NCBI GenBank assembly: GCA_030044345.1
Contig: JASHVY010000061.1
Span: forward strand, 1-7,371
Length of the DNA: 7,371 nt
DNA from: Acetobacteraceae bacterium
GTDB taxonomy: Bacteria > Pseudomonadota > Alphaproteobacteria > Acetobacterales > Acetobacteraceae
Direction: 5' to 3'
Below the pieces are notes generated by a model. The model had not been told where the DNA came from, did no database searches, and was given only the letters and a program-made list of their open reading frames with translations. Of the stretch, positions 1 through 5,869 are shown one piece after another; the first letter of the stretch is position 1, and each line of letters begins with the position of its first letter. The position numbers and the translations under genes are program-made.

Positions 1-376
1 AGGGCAGGCGCTCGGCATCCGCGACGAGGAGGGAGAGCCCGGCCAGCCGCGCACGGCCGACCGCCCGGCGATGGGCGATTGCCAGCATGGCGGGATTGAT
101 GTCGGAGAGAATGACAGGGCCGCCGCCTCCGTCCTGCCAGGCGAAGCTGATATCGCCCGTGCCGCCGGCAAGATCGAGCAAGGTGGAAGCGGGGCGCGGG
201 TCGAGCAGGGTTGCGAGCCGGCGCTTCCAGCGCCGATGGATGCCGAGCGACATCAGATCGTTCATCAGGTCGTAGCGCGGCGCGACGCTGGCGAAGACCG
301 CCCGCACCATCGCCCCCTTGGCATCGCGCGGGACGGCCCGGAAACCGAAGTCCGTGGTCGCGTGATTGTCGCTCAT
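1..376 (-). CDS. ubiE: Ubiquinone/menaquinone biosynthesis C-methyltransferase UbiE, 5' part only
   Basis: The SAM-dependent C-methyltransferase UbiE acts late in ubiquinone (and, where present, menaquinone) synthesis on membrane-bound quinol precursors. Only the first 125 codons are in the window; the gene runs off the left edge, so the C-terminal half cannot be judged. Seen: an N-terminal segment with DFGFRAVP (residues 9-16), the family block FASVAPRYDLMNDLMSLG at 28-45 followed by HRRWK, SAM-binding motif I (LLDLAGGTGD, 66-75), and SDINPAML at 91-98, the expected acidic ribose-binding region. Reading upstream in frame there is a stop at 401-403 and no other start, so ATG at 376 is the earliest start. 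It is divergent from mutM with a 29-base gap. A purine-rich stretch lies 5' of the gene, but about 15-19 bases from this ATG, farther than a usual ribosome binding site. The family assignment is secure from the motifs. Confidence 0.93.
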   Translation of the reverse strand, partial: MSDNHATTDFGFRAVPRDAKGAMVRAVFASVAPRYDLMNDLMSLGIHRRWKRRLATLLDPRPASTLLDLAGGTGDISFAWQDGGGGPVILSDINPAMLAIAHRRAVGRARLAGLSLLVADAERLP

Positions 377-405
377 GCGGCCGCAGCATAGCCTTCCCTC
401 CTACC
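366..405. promoter_or_regulatory. Compact divergent ubiE/mutM control region
   Basis: Only 29 bases separate the two divergent start codons, so promoters for both genes must overlap coding sequence. On the plus strand a weak candidate for mutM is TTGTCG (366-371), a 17-base spacer and TAGCCT (389-394), which would start transcription close to the mutM ATG. On the minus strand TATGCT (390-385) is a weak -10 candidate for ubiE. A 10-base perfect palindrome TGCGGCCGCA spans 376-385 and touches the ubiE start codon. The mutM leader is a pyrimidine tract with no Shine-Dalgarno sequence. All promoter calls here are inference from poor matches. Confidence 0.25.
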
Positions 406-1236
406 ATGCCGGAACTCCCCGAGGTCGAAACGGTGATGCGCGGGCTTGCGGCGCGCCTTGCCGGGCGGCGCATCGCGCACGCACGGGTCGCACGCGAGGA
501 TCTGCGCGGGAAACTGCCCGACCGTCTCGCCGAACGGCTCCGCGGTCGCCGGGTGGAAGGGTTTCGCCGCCGCGGCAAATATATTCTGATACGGCTCTCG
601 GGTGATGAGAGCCTGCTCCTCCATCTCGGCATGTCCGGACGGGTCCGGCTCACCACCGGAAATGCCGCACCCGTGACGCATGAGCACCTTGTCCTCGAGA
701 TGGATGACGGATCGCGTGTCGGCCTGATCGATCCGCGCCGCTTCGGCACCCTCGATCTCCTGCCGACGTCTGCGGAGGATCAGGATCCGCGCCTTGCCCG
801 CCTCGGCCCCGAGCCGCTCGGCCCGGAATTCACCCGGGCGGTGCTCGAACAGGCACTGGCAGGGCGGCGCACGACGATCAAGGCCGCGCTGATGGACCAG
901 GGCTTGATCGCCGGCCTTGGCAATATCTATGCCAGCGAGGCGCTTTACCGTGCCGAGATCAGCCCGCGGCGCATCGCTGCCAATCTCGGGAAGCAGCGGA
1001 TCGCCCGGCTTCACGATGCGATCCGCGAAACGCTCAGCGAGGCGATCGCTGCCGGCGGCTCGAGCTTTTCCGATTACGTGCAGCCGGATGGGGAGCTTGG
1101 CTATTTCCAGCATGCCTGGCGCGTCTATAACCGCGAGCGCTGCCCCGTCTGCCCGGGGCCGCCGCTCTGTCGTGGCGTCGTGCGCATCGTGCAAGGCGGG
1201 CGCGCCAGCTTCTATTGCCCGCGCCGGCAGCGCTAG
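406..1236 (+). CDS. mutM: Formamidopyrimidine-DNA glycosylase (Fpg/MutM) with altered zinc finger
   Basis: Bifunctional base-excision repair enzyme: removes 8-oxoguanine and ring-opened purines and cleaves the abasic strand by beta/delta elimination. The protein is 276 residues, normal for the family. Start ATG 406 gives MPELPEVET; Pro2 and Glu3 are the catalytic N-terminus after Met removal, so the longer in-frame extension upstream is rejected. Other family marks: RRGKYI with the conserved Lys58, LHLGMSGR (about 76-83), DPRRFG, and GLGNIYASEALY of the helix-two-turn-helix domain. The C-terminal zinc finger is odd. Cys246 and Cys249 form the first CxxC, but the second pair reads CPRR, so Arg274 replaces the fourth cysteine. 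A roughly five-residue insertion between the pairs adds Cys255. The hairpin arginine (GGR, Arg266) is kept. No Shine-Dalgarno sequence is visible; the pyrimidine tract before the ATG may mean a leaderless or short-leader message. Likely co-transcribed with the hydratase gene 34 bases downstream. Confidence 0.95.
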   Translation: MPELPEVETVMRGLAARLAGRRIAHARVAREDLRGKLPDRLAERLRGRRVEGFRRRGKYILIRLSGDESLLLHLGMSGRVRLTTGNAAPVTHEHLVLEMDDGSRVGLIDPRRFGTLDLLPTSAEDQDPRLARLGPEPLGPEFTRAVLEQALAGRRTTIKAALMDQGLIAGLGNIYASEALYRAEISPRRIAANLGKQRIARLHDAIRETLSEAIAAGGSSFSDYVQPDGELGYFQHAWRVYNRERCPVCPGPPLCRGVVRIVQGGRASFYCPRRQR

Positions 1237-1270
1237 CTAGAAGCGGGAACGACGAGATGAGCGGTGAGCG

Positions 1271-2056
1271 ATGAGCAGCGCTGGCGGACAGTTGATCAAG
1301 ACCGAAAGGCATGGCAAGGCCGGGCTGATCCGGCTTGACCGGCCTGAGGCGCTCAATGCGCTTTCGGACGCGCTGATGGCGGAACTTGGCGCCGCTCTCG
1401 TCAAATTCGATGCCGATCCCGCGATCGGCGCCATTGTCGTCACCGGATCGGAGCGTGCCTTCGCCGCCGGCGCCGATATCCGGGAAATGAAGGATCGCCG
1501 CTTTCCAGACACGTTCCGGCATGATTTCATCGCCGCACACTGGGATATCCTGCTCGGCGTGAAGAAGCCGATCATCGCGGCAGTCGCGGGTTTTGCCCTC
1601 GGTGGCGGCTGCGAGCTTGCACTGATGTGCGACATCGTGCTCGCGGCGGATACGGCACGCTTCGGTCAGCCGGAAATCAACCTCGGGATCATTCCCGGCG
1701 CCGGCGGGACCCAACGGCTGACGCGCGCTGTGGGCAAGGCCAAGGCCATGGACATGGTGCTGAGCGGACGCATGCTGACGGCGGAAGAGGCGGAACGGGC
1801 AAATCTCGTTGCGCGCGTCATTCCTGCAGCCGAACTTCTTGCCGAGGCGATCAAGCTCGCCGAGCATATTGCCGCGCTCTCGCCGGTGGCGGTCGCGATG
1901 GCGAAACAGGCAGTTAACTCGGCCTTCGAAACGACTTTGCGAGCCGGCATCCTTTACGAACGGCAGCTCTTTCTTTCGCTCTTCGGCACGCCGGACCAGC
2001 GCGAGGGGATGGCCGCATTTCTCGAAAAGCGCACGCCGCGCTTCGATCAGGGCTAG
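1271..2056 (+). CDS. Enoyl-CoA hydratase (crotonase family)
   Basis: Soluble crotonase-fold enzyme expected to hydrate trans-2-enoyl-CoA to L-3-hydroxyacyl-CoA in beta-oxidation. The 261-residue protein is full length and resembles the mitochondrial short-chain hydratase ECHS1. Seen: FAAGADI (64-70), which supplies one oxyanion-hole backbone amide; ALGGGCELALMCDI (109-122), holding the first catalytic glutamate at Glu115; and FGQPEINLGIIPGAGG (131-146), holding the second at Glu135. Having both glutamates argues for a true hydratase rather than an isomerase or a non-catalytic paralog. The C-terminus has the usual REGMAAFLEKR ending. Start ATG 1271 is used because the ATG at 1257 hits a stop after five codons; GGTGAG lies just upstream but closer than ideal. 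The gene follows mutM by 34 bases, most likely in one transcript, an order shared by many alphaproteobacteria. Its precise chain-length preference cannot be read from sequence, so no gene symbol is given. Confidence 0.92.
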   Translation: MSSAGGQLIKTERHGKAGLIRLDRPEALNALSDALMAELGAALVKFDADPAIGAIVVTGSERAFAAGADIREMKDRRFPDTFRHDFIAAHWDILLGVKKPIIAAVAGFALGGGCELALMCDIVLAADTARFGQPEINLGIIPGAGGTQRLTRAVGKAKAMDMVLSGRMLTAEEAERANLVARVIPAAELLAEAIKLAEHIAALSPVAVAMAKQAVNSAFETTLRAGILYERQLFLSLFGTPDQREGMAAFLEKRTPRFDQG

Positions 2057-2115
2057 AGCGGGATAGAACGGGATGGGTTCGCTCACGCTCACCTATCTCG
2101 CTAGCCGTTTGTTTT
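2052..2115 (+). terminator. Probable intrinsic terminator of the mutM-hydratase operon
   Basis: GCTAG (2052-2056) plus CGGGATAG (2059-2066) pair with CTATCTCG (2093-2100) plus CTAGC (2101-2105). This gives 13 base pairs with one G-U wobble and a two-base AG bulge, around a loop of about 26 bases. The T-rich CGTTTGTTTT follows at 2106-2115. The left arm includes the hydratase stop codon (2054-2056). The large loop and interrupted T tract make it imperfect, but position and orientation fit. Confidence 0.55.
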
Positions 2116-2118
2116 CCT

Positions 2119-2149
2119 GCGTGATTCATCATGCCTTCGGCAATCACGC
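2119..2149. repeat. Perfect 8-bp inverted repeat with nested hairpin
   Basis: GCGTGATT (2119-2126) pairs perfectly with AATCACGC (2142-2149). Inside the loop GCC (2133-2135) can pair with GGC (2139-2141) around TTC. No T tract follows on either strand, so it is not an obvious terminator, though it sits just after one. A smaller hairpin follows: TGCGCC (2180-2185) with GGCGCA (2191-2196). It could be a backup RNA structure, a protein site or a copy of a dispersed intergenic repeat; the sequence alone does not decide. Confidence 0.45.
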
Positions 2150-2215
2150 TCCAAAAGATCCTGCGGCCAATCAAAGAGTTGCGCCGCCGTGGCGCACGCA
2201 TGCAGGCGCGCGCCG

Positions 2216-2249
2216 GCTTGCTTGACTTGCCCCAGCTTGCTTGACTTGC
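2216..2249 (+). repeat. Tandem 15-mer, two exact copies at 19-base period
   Basis: GCTTGCTTGACTTGC occurs at 2216-2230 and again, identically, at 2235-2249, separated by CCCA. Each copy contains TTGACT, a near-perfect -35 hexamer. Only the second copy has a matching -10 at normal spacing. The duplication therefore covers the -35 region of the rpsT promoter. Confidence 0.8.
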
Positions 2250-2269
2250 TCTGGCCCGCTCTCTAGAAA
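2241..2269 (+). promoter_or_regulatory. Sigma70-type promoter for rpsT
   Basis: TTGACT (2241-2246), a spacer of exactly 17 bases, then TAGAAA (2264-2269). The -35 matches the TTGACA consensus at five of six positions and the -10 matches TATAAT at four. Transcription would begin near 2276, giving an rpsT leader of about 86 bases. It is the best promoter match seen in the window apart from the tRNA promoter. It is predicted from sequence only. Confidence 0.6.
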
Positions 2270-2305
2270 GGCCCTTCCGCGAACCTGCAGTCTTCGCGGC
2301 CTTTC
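2266..2305 (+). promoter_or_regulatory. Hairpin at the predicted 5' end of the rpsT transcript
   Basis: CCGCGAA (2277-2283) pairs perfectly with TTCGCGG (2293-2299) around a nine-base loop. A flanking GAAAGG/CCTTTC pair (2266-2271 with 2300-2305) would add six pairs with a five-base bulge, but it overlaps the -10 and so would not be in an RNA starting near 2276. The inner stem would sit at the very 5' end of the message. It may stabilise the RNA or take part in S20 feedback; this is inference. Confidence 0.4.
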
Positions 2306-2361
2306 GCATCCAGCATTCATCCCTTAATCCGCTCCCGACGGAGCGGCACGGAGCCAATCGC

Positions 2362-2631
2362 ATGGCCAATACGGCTTCCGCCAAGAAGCGCATTCGTCAG
2401 ACCGAGCGCCACACGGCGCGCAATCGGGCACGCCGCGCGCGCGTGCGGACCTTCGTCAAGAAGATCGAGGAGGCCATTGTCCGCGGCGAAAAGGAGGCTG
2501 CCCAGGCGGCGTTCCGGGAGGCTCAGCCGGAATTGCATCGGGCGGCCACCAAGGGCGTTTTTCACCGGAACAAAGTGGCGCGGAATCTCTCGCGTCTTGC
2601 CGCGCGGATTAAAGGTATCAGTGCCGGTTAG
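2362..2631 (+). CDS. rpsT: 30S ribosomal protein S20
   Basis: S20 is a small basic helical protein that binds 16S rRNA and helps assemble the 30S subunit. The 89-residue product is the normal length and begins MANTASAKKRIRQ, the hallmark of the family. It is rich in Lys and Arg, with RNRARRARVRTFVKK at 20-34, then a helical stretch and the conserved GVFHRNKVARNLSRLA near the C-terminus. A Shine-Dalgarno core GGAG lies at 2350-2353, eight bases before ATG 2362, so the start is well supported. It has its own promoter region upstream and stands as a single gene between the hydratase gene and dnaA, the usual alphaproteobacterial setting. In Escherichia coli S20 represses its own translation; whether that applies here is unknown. 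Confidence 0.97.
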   Translation: MANTASAKKRIRQTERHTARNRARRARVRTFVKKIEEAIVRGEKEAAQAAFREAQPELHRAATKGVFHRNKVARNLSRLAARIKGISAG

Positions 2632-2880
2632 TGATTCTTTCTTTCTTCGGCACAATTTGCAGAACCCAAATGTGACGTGAGATTTTCTTCCGGCAATAGC
2701 AGGCAAGACGTATTCTTTTCCAAGTTGATCTTTTTTTGACGATACACGCCCAATGGCCAATCGTTACATGGCCGATGCTGGTGCTGATCTTCTGACATGA
2801 GCAATATAATCCACTGATTATTTGTGTTCTTGTTCAGCGCCGGCAAATTTGAATTGCCTCTTCTTCCGGGTGTCTGTATG
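2632..2880. other. AT-rich segment between rpsT and dnaA
   Basis: Hand count over 2641-2880 gives 106 G or C in 240 bases, about 44%, against roughly 60-77% in coding lines I counted. It includes a run of seven T at 2731-2737 and ATATAAT at 2804-2810. ATGGCC(A/G)AT occurs twice, 15 bases apart (2753 and 2768). Weak stems GTGCCG/CGGCAC (2621-2626 with 2648-2653) and GGCAA/TTGCC (2842-2846 with 2854-2858) are visible; neither is a convincing terminator. No small gene with a ribosome binding site was found. It probably holds the dnaA promoter. Confidence 0.6.
2792..2821 (+). promoter_or_regulatory. Candidate dnaA promoter
   Basis: CTGACA (2792-2797), an 18-base spacer, then GATTAT (2816-2821), matching consensus at five and four positions. 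A perfect TATAAT also lies at 2805-2810, but its -35 partner at 17 bases (TGCTGA, 2782-2787) is weak. Either would give a dnaA leader of roughly 165-175 bases. The call is tentative; the AT-rich setting makes chance matches more likely. Confidence 0.3.
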
Positions 2881-2924
2881 CCTTGTCACCTGTCCGCAAC
2901 GTGAGGCGGACCCTTCTATGACGG

Positions 2925-2944
2925 CGCCGTTGGCTTCAACGGCG
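2925..2944 (+). promoter_or_regulatory. Perfect 8-bp hairpin with tetraloop in the dnaA leader
   Basis: CGCCGTTG (2925-2932) pairs with CAACGGCG (2937-2944) around the four-base loop GCTT. No T tract follows. It lies 47 bases before the dnaA GTG and is followed by a second perfect hairpin, so it is probably part of a structured 5' leader. Confidence 0.55.
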
Positions 2945-2957
2945 GGCAAACAGGGGG

Positions 2958-2983
2958 GAGCGGCAGAAATCGGCCTGCCGCTC
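2958..2983 (+). promoter_or_regulatory. Perfect 9-bp hairpin directly upstream of the dnaA start
   Basis: GAGCGGCAG (2958-2966) pairs with CTGCCGCTC (2975-2983) around an eight-base loop. It ends two bases before AGGTGG (2986-2991), the nearest ribosome-binding-like sequence. Its 5' arm also takes in the end of AGGGGGGAG (2952-2960), another purine-rich candidate. Its position suggests an effect on DnaA translation; that is inference. Confidence 0.55.
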
Positions 2984-2991
2984 ACAGGTGG

Positions 2992-4476
2992 GTGTCGGTG
3001 ACGGCGAACGGCAGCGCAACGGAAACGCAGGCTCACCGGGACGGGATTTCCCTAGAGATGGAGCCTGCCCAAAAACTGGCGTGCCAGTGGAACCGCATTC
3101 GCGAGCGGCTTCAGGCCGAGGTCGGAGAGGCGGAATATCGCACCTGGCTCAGGCAGATGACGCTCGGCACCATTGATGGCGACGAAGTCACCGTGCACCT
3201 GCCGACGCGGTTTCTGCGCGACTGGGTGCGCAGTCATTACGGGGACAGACTGAATGCGCTCTGGCATGGTGAGGATCCCGTAATCCGCAGAGTGGATATT
3301 CGCGTCGGCCGCGGTCTTTCGACAGGCGGGCTGGCGGAGAGTCTCACCCCATCGCCGGCGCCTTCCAAAAGCGCCGGAACGCCGGTTCAGCCGGGTGGGA
3401 CACGGGCGGAGGAAAGGATGGAGGCGCGAGACTCGCTTTCCGTGACGCTCGAACCGCGATTCACTTTTCAGAGCTTCGTCGTCGGCAAGCCGAATGAATT
3501 CGCCCATGCCTGCGCGCGCCGCGTTGCCGAGCGGCCTGCCTCGCAAGGGTTCAACCCTCTCTTTCTCTATGGCGGCGTCGGCCTTGGCAAGACGCACCTG
3601 ATGCACGCGATCGGCTGGGAGCTGCTCGGGCGGCGCGCCAAACATCCATCCGCGCTGGCTTCCGTGATGTACATGTCGGCCGAGCGGTTCATGTACCGTT
3701 TCATCGCCGCGATCCGCAGCCAATCGACCATCGAATTCAAGGAGCAGTTGCGCAGCGTCGATGTCCTGATGGTCGATGATCTGCAATTCCTGATCGGCAA
3801 GGACAATACGCAGGAAGAGTTCTTCCACACCTTCAATGCGCTCGTGGACGCGGGCAAGCAGATCGTCGTATCGGCGGACAAGTCGCCTTCCGACCTTTCC
3901 GGGCTCGAGGATCGGCTGCGAACCCGGCTCGGCTGTGGAATGGTGGCCGACTTGCATGCCACCACATTCGAGCTTCGCATCTCGATCCTGGAGGCAAAGG
4001 CCGCCGCGGCGGCAGTGAATGTCGCGCCAAAAGTTCTCGAGTTCCTGGCGCACCGGATCGCCTCCAATGTGCGCGAGCTCGAGGGAGCGCTCAATCGTCT
4101 GATCGCGCACGCCAATCTTTTCGGCCGCGAGATCACGATCGAGACGACACAGGAAGTGCTGCACGATATCCTGCGTGCGCATGACCGGCGCATCACGATC
4201 GAAGAGATTCAGCGCAAGGTGGCGGAGCACTGGAATATCCGGCTGACCGACATGACCTCCTCGCGCCGCGCGCGCGCGGTGGCCCGGCCGCGCCAGGTGG
4301 CGATGTATCTCGCCAAGCAGCTCACCAGCCGCAGCCTGCCGGAGATCGGCCGGCGCTTCGGCAATCGCGACCACACGACGGTGATGCACGCAGTGGCGCG
4401 GGTGGGAGAGCTGATCGGCCGGGATGCCGCCTTCGCCGAGCAGGTGGAGCTCCTGCGGCGCATGCTGGAGGGCTGA
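2992..4476 (+). CDS. dnaA: Chromosomal replication initiator protein DnaA
   Basis: AAA+ ATPase that binds DnaA boxes, melts the origin and recruits helicase. From GTG 2992 the protein is 494 residues with all four domains. Domain I (about 27-105) has the typical W-x-R-I-R pattern and YRTWLRQM. Domain II is a short Pro/Ser/Gly-rich linker (about 106-150). Domain III has Walker A GGVGLGKT (194-201), Walker B VLMVDD (258-263), sensor 1 near SADKSPSDL (294-302), the arginine finger in LEDRLRTRLG (Arg312) and sensor 2 NVRELEGALNRL (359-370). Domain IV carries the DNA-binding signature GNRDHTTVMHA (457-467). The start is uncertain: GTG 2998, two codons later, sits six bases after AGGTGG and has better spacing, while ATG 3058 would give 472 residues and still include domain I. 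I keep 2992 as the longest reading. Two hairpins lie just upstream. dnaN follows after 268 bases, so the two genes may not be tightly coupled. Confidence 0.97.
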   Translation: MSVTANGSATETQAHRDGISLEMEPAQKLACQWNRIRERLQAEVGEAEYRTWLRQMTLGTIDGDEVTVHLPTRFLRDWVRSHYGDRLNALWHGEDPVIRRVDIRVGRGLSTGGLAESLTPSPAPSKSAGTPVQPGGTRAEERMEARDSLSVTLEPRFTFQSFVVGKPNEFAHACARRVAERPASQGFNPLFLYGGVGLGKTHLMHAIGWELLGRRAKHPSALASVMYMSAERFMYRFIAAIRSQSTIEFKEQLRSVDVLMVDDLQFLIGKDNTQEEFFHTFNALVDAGKQIVVSADKSPSDLSGLEDRLRTRLGCGMVADLHATTFELRISILEAKAAAAAVNVAPKVLEFLAHRIASNVRELEGALNRLIAHANLFGREITIETTQEVLHDILRAHDRRITIEEIQRKVAEHWNIRLTDMTSSRRARAVARPRQVAMYLAKQLTSRSLPEIGRRFGNRDHTTVMHAVARVGELIGRDAAFAEQVELLRRMLEG

Positions 4477-4744
4477 CTTTCCGCCCAGGCCAGCCGGCCC
4501 AAGTGGCTGGTTGAGTGTAGCGGTCGCGTGCGGCGGGCGTGTGAGGCGGGTGAGCGGCCCCGCCCGCAGATCGGAACAAGTGGCAGAAATGGCAGGAGCG
4601 GCCCTCTGGCTTTCTTGCGCCGCCCGGCCGTATTGCTACAGTGGAGAGAGACTCGGATGACAGGCGTCCGGCGAGTCGGCTCGGGCGGCAGTTCATCGCA
4701 TCCAAGGCAAAGCACGGCGGGCGCCTTCTGGGGACGACAGCAGC
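4477..4744. other. GC-rich dnaA-dnaN spacer with possible hairpins and weak dnaN promoter
   Basis: No gene is recognised in these 268 bases. CCAGCC (4490-4495) can pair with GGCTGG (4505-4510), extended by two G-U pairs, just after the dnaA stop, but only a weak T content follows. GCGGGCG (4533-4539) can pair with CGCCCGC (4561-4567) across a 21-base loop. A poor promoter candidate for dnaN is TTGCGC (4615-4620), 16 bases, TACAGT (4637-4642). GGGGA at 4730-4734 is the likely dnaN ribosome binding site. No DnaA-box match was seen. Confidence 0.35.
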
Positions 4745-5869
4745 ATGAGGTTCACCGTCGATCGCGCGACGATGCTCAAGGCACTCGCCCATGTTCAAAG
4801 CGTGGTCGAGAAGCGCAATACCATTCCCATCCTCGCCAATCTGATGCTGGCGGTGCGCGACGGAAGGCTGACCCTGACGGCGACCGACATGGAAATCGCC
4901 GTGGTCGAGGATGTCGCCGCGTCCACCAGCCAGGACGGCGCCACCACCGCGCCCGCCGTCACCCTCTACGAGATCGTGCGCCGCCTGCCGGAAGGGGCGG
5001 AAATCGAGCTCGATCATCCGGGGGGCGATGCGCCGCTCAAGCTCCGGGCCGGCCGCTACGTCACCAGCCTGATGGTCCTGCCGACGGAGGATTTTCCGGC
5101 CATGACCACGGGAACCCTGCCCTACCATTTCGCCCTGCCCGCGAGCGCGCTTCGCACCTTGATCGATCGTACCCGCTTCGCGATCAGCATGGAGGAGACA
5201 CGCTACTATCTGAACGGCATCTATCTTCATGCCGCCGAGAGCGAGGGTGTCCCGGTCCTGCGGGCGGTCGCCACCGACGGCCATCGCCTGGCGCGGGTCG
5301 AGGAACCGCTCCCGGAAGGGGCAAAAGACATGCCCGGCGTGATCGTGCCACGCAAGACGGTGCTCGAGCTGCGCAAGCTCATCGAGGAAACCAGTGAAGC
5401 CGTGGAAATTGCGCTTTCCGACACGCGAATCCAGTTTCGTGTCGGTCCCGTAACGCTCACCAGCAAGCTCATCGACGGCACTTTCCCCGAATATGAACGG
5501 GTGATCCCGCGCGACAACGACAAGGTGCTGCGGGTCGCCAAGCGCGATTTCTCGGACGCGGTGGCACGGGTGGCGGCGATCTCCTCGGAGCGGTCCCGCC
5601 CCGTCAAGCTCAGCCTCTCGCGCGACCTGCTGGTGCTTTCGGCCATCAGCCCCGAACAGGGTTCGGCAAGCGAGGAGCTTGATGCCGAGCGGATGAAATA
5701 CGAGGCGAGTCCGCTCGAGATCGGCTTCCAGGCGCGCTATCTCAATGATATCACCGACCAGATCGACGGGGATGTCGAGTTCCGCTTCGCCGACGGCACG
5801 GCGCCCACGGTGGTGCAGGACGCGGCGGATGCCAGCACGCTCTATGTGCTGATGCCGATCAGGGTCTGA
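4745..5869 (+). CDS. dnaN: DNA polymerase III subunit beta (sliding clamp)
   Basis: DnaN dimerises into a ring around DNA and tethers polymerase III and other clamp-binding proteins. The 374-residue product is normal length, and its three repeated domains fall at about 1-125, 126-250 and 251-374. Conserved blocks: VVEKRNTIPILAN (20-32), LTATDMEI (44-51), LPTEDFPAM (112-120), FAISMEETRYYLNGIYL (145-161), ATDGHRLA (176-183), LIDGTFPEYERVIP (242-255) and the C-terminal YVLMPIRV, which with the 242-255 region helps line the partner-binding pocket in known clamps. ATG 4745 begins the typical MRFTVDR and is preceded by GGGGA ten bases away. It lies between dnaA and recF on the same strand, the classic replication cluster. 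Nothing appears degraded or unusual in the protein. Confidence 0.97.
   Translation: MRFTVDRATMLKALAHVQSVVEKRNTIPILANLMLAVRDGRLTLTATDMEIAVVEDVAASTSQDGATTAPAVTLYEIVRRLPEGAEIELDHPGGDAPLKLRAGRYVTSLMVLPTEDFPAMTTGTLPYHFALPASALRTLIDRTRFAISMEETRYYLNGIYLHAAESEGVPVLRAVATDGHRLARVEEPLPEGAKDMPGVIVPRKTVLELRKLIEETSEAVEIALSDTRIQFRVGPVTLTSKLIDGTFPEYERVIPRDNDKVLRVAKRDFSDAVARVAAISSERSRPVKLSLSRDLLVLSAISPEQGSASEELDAERMKYEASPLEIGFQARYLNDITDQIDGDVEFRFADGTAPTVVQDAADASTLYVLMPIRV

Noticed and set aside
387..389. Out-of-frame minus-strand ATG upstream of ubiE as the real gene start
   Set aside because: It reads a different frame with no UbiE similarity; the conserved UbiE motifs are in the frame of ATG 376.
211..405. 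In-frame upstream extension of mutM
   Set aside because: The extension overlaps ubiE on the other strand, and Fpg needs Pro2 exposed by removal of the first Met, which fixes the start at 406.
2632..2991. Replication origin with DnaA boxes
   Set aside because: No site with fewer than two mismatches to TTATNCACA was found on either strand, here or in the dnaA-dnaN spacer. AT-richness alone is not enough.
3052..4389. 445-codon open frame antisense to dnaA, and similar long frames antisense to recF and mutM
   Set aside because: High third-position GC keeps antisense frames open. The sense genes are unmistakable and the antisense products show no recognisable domain.
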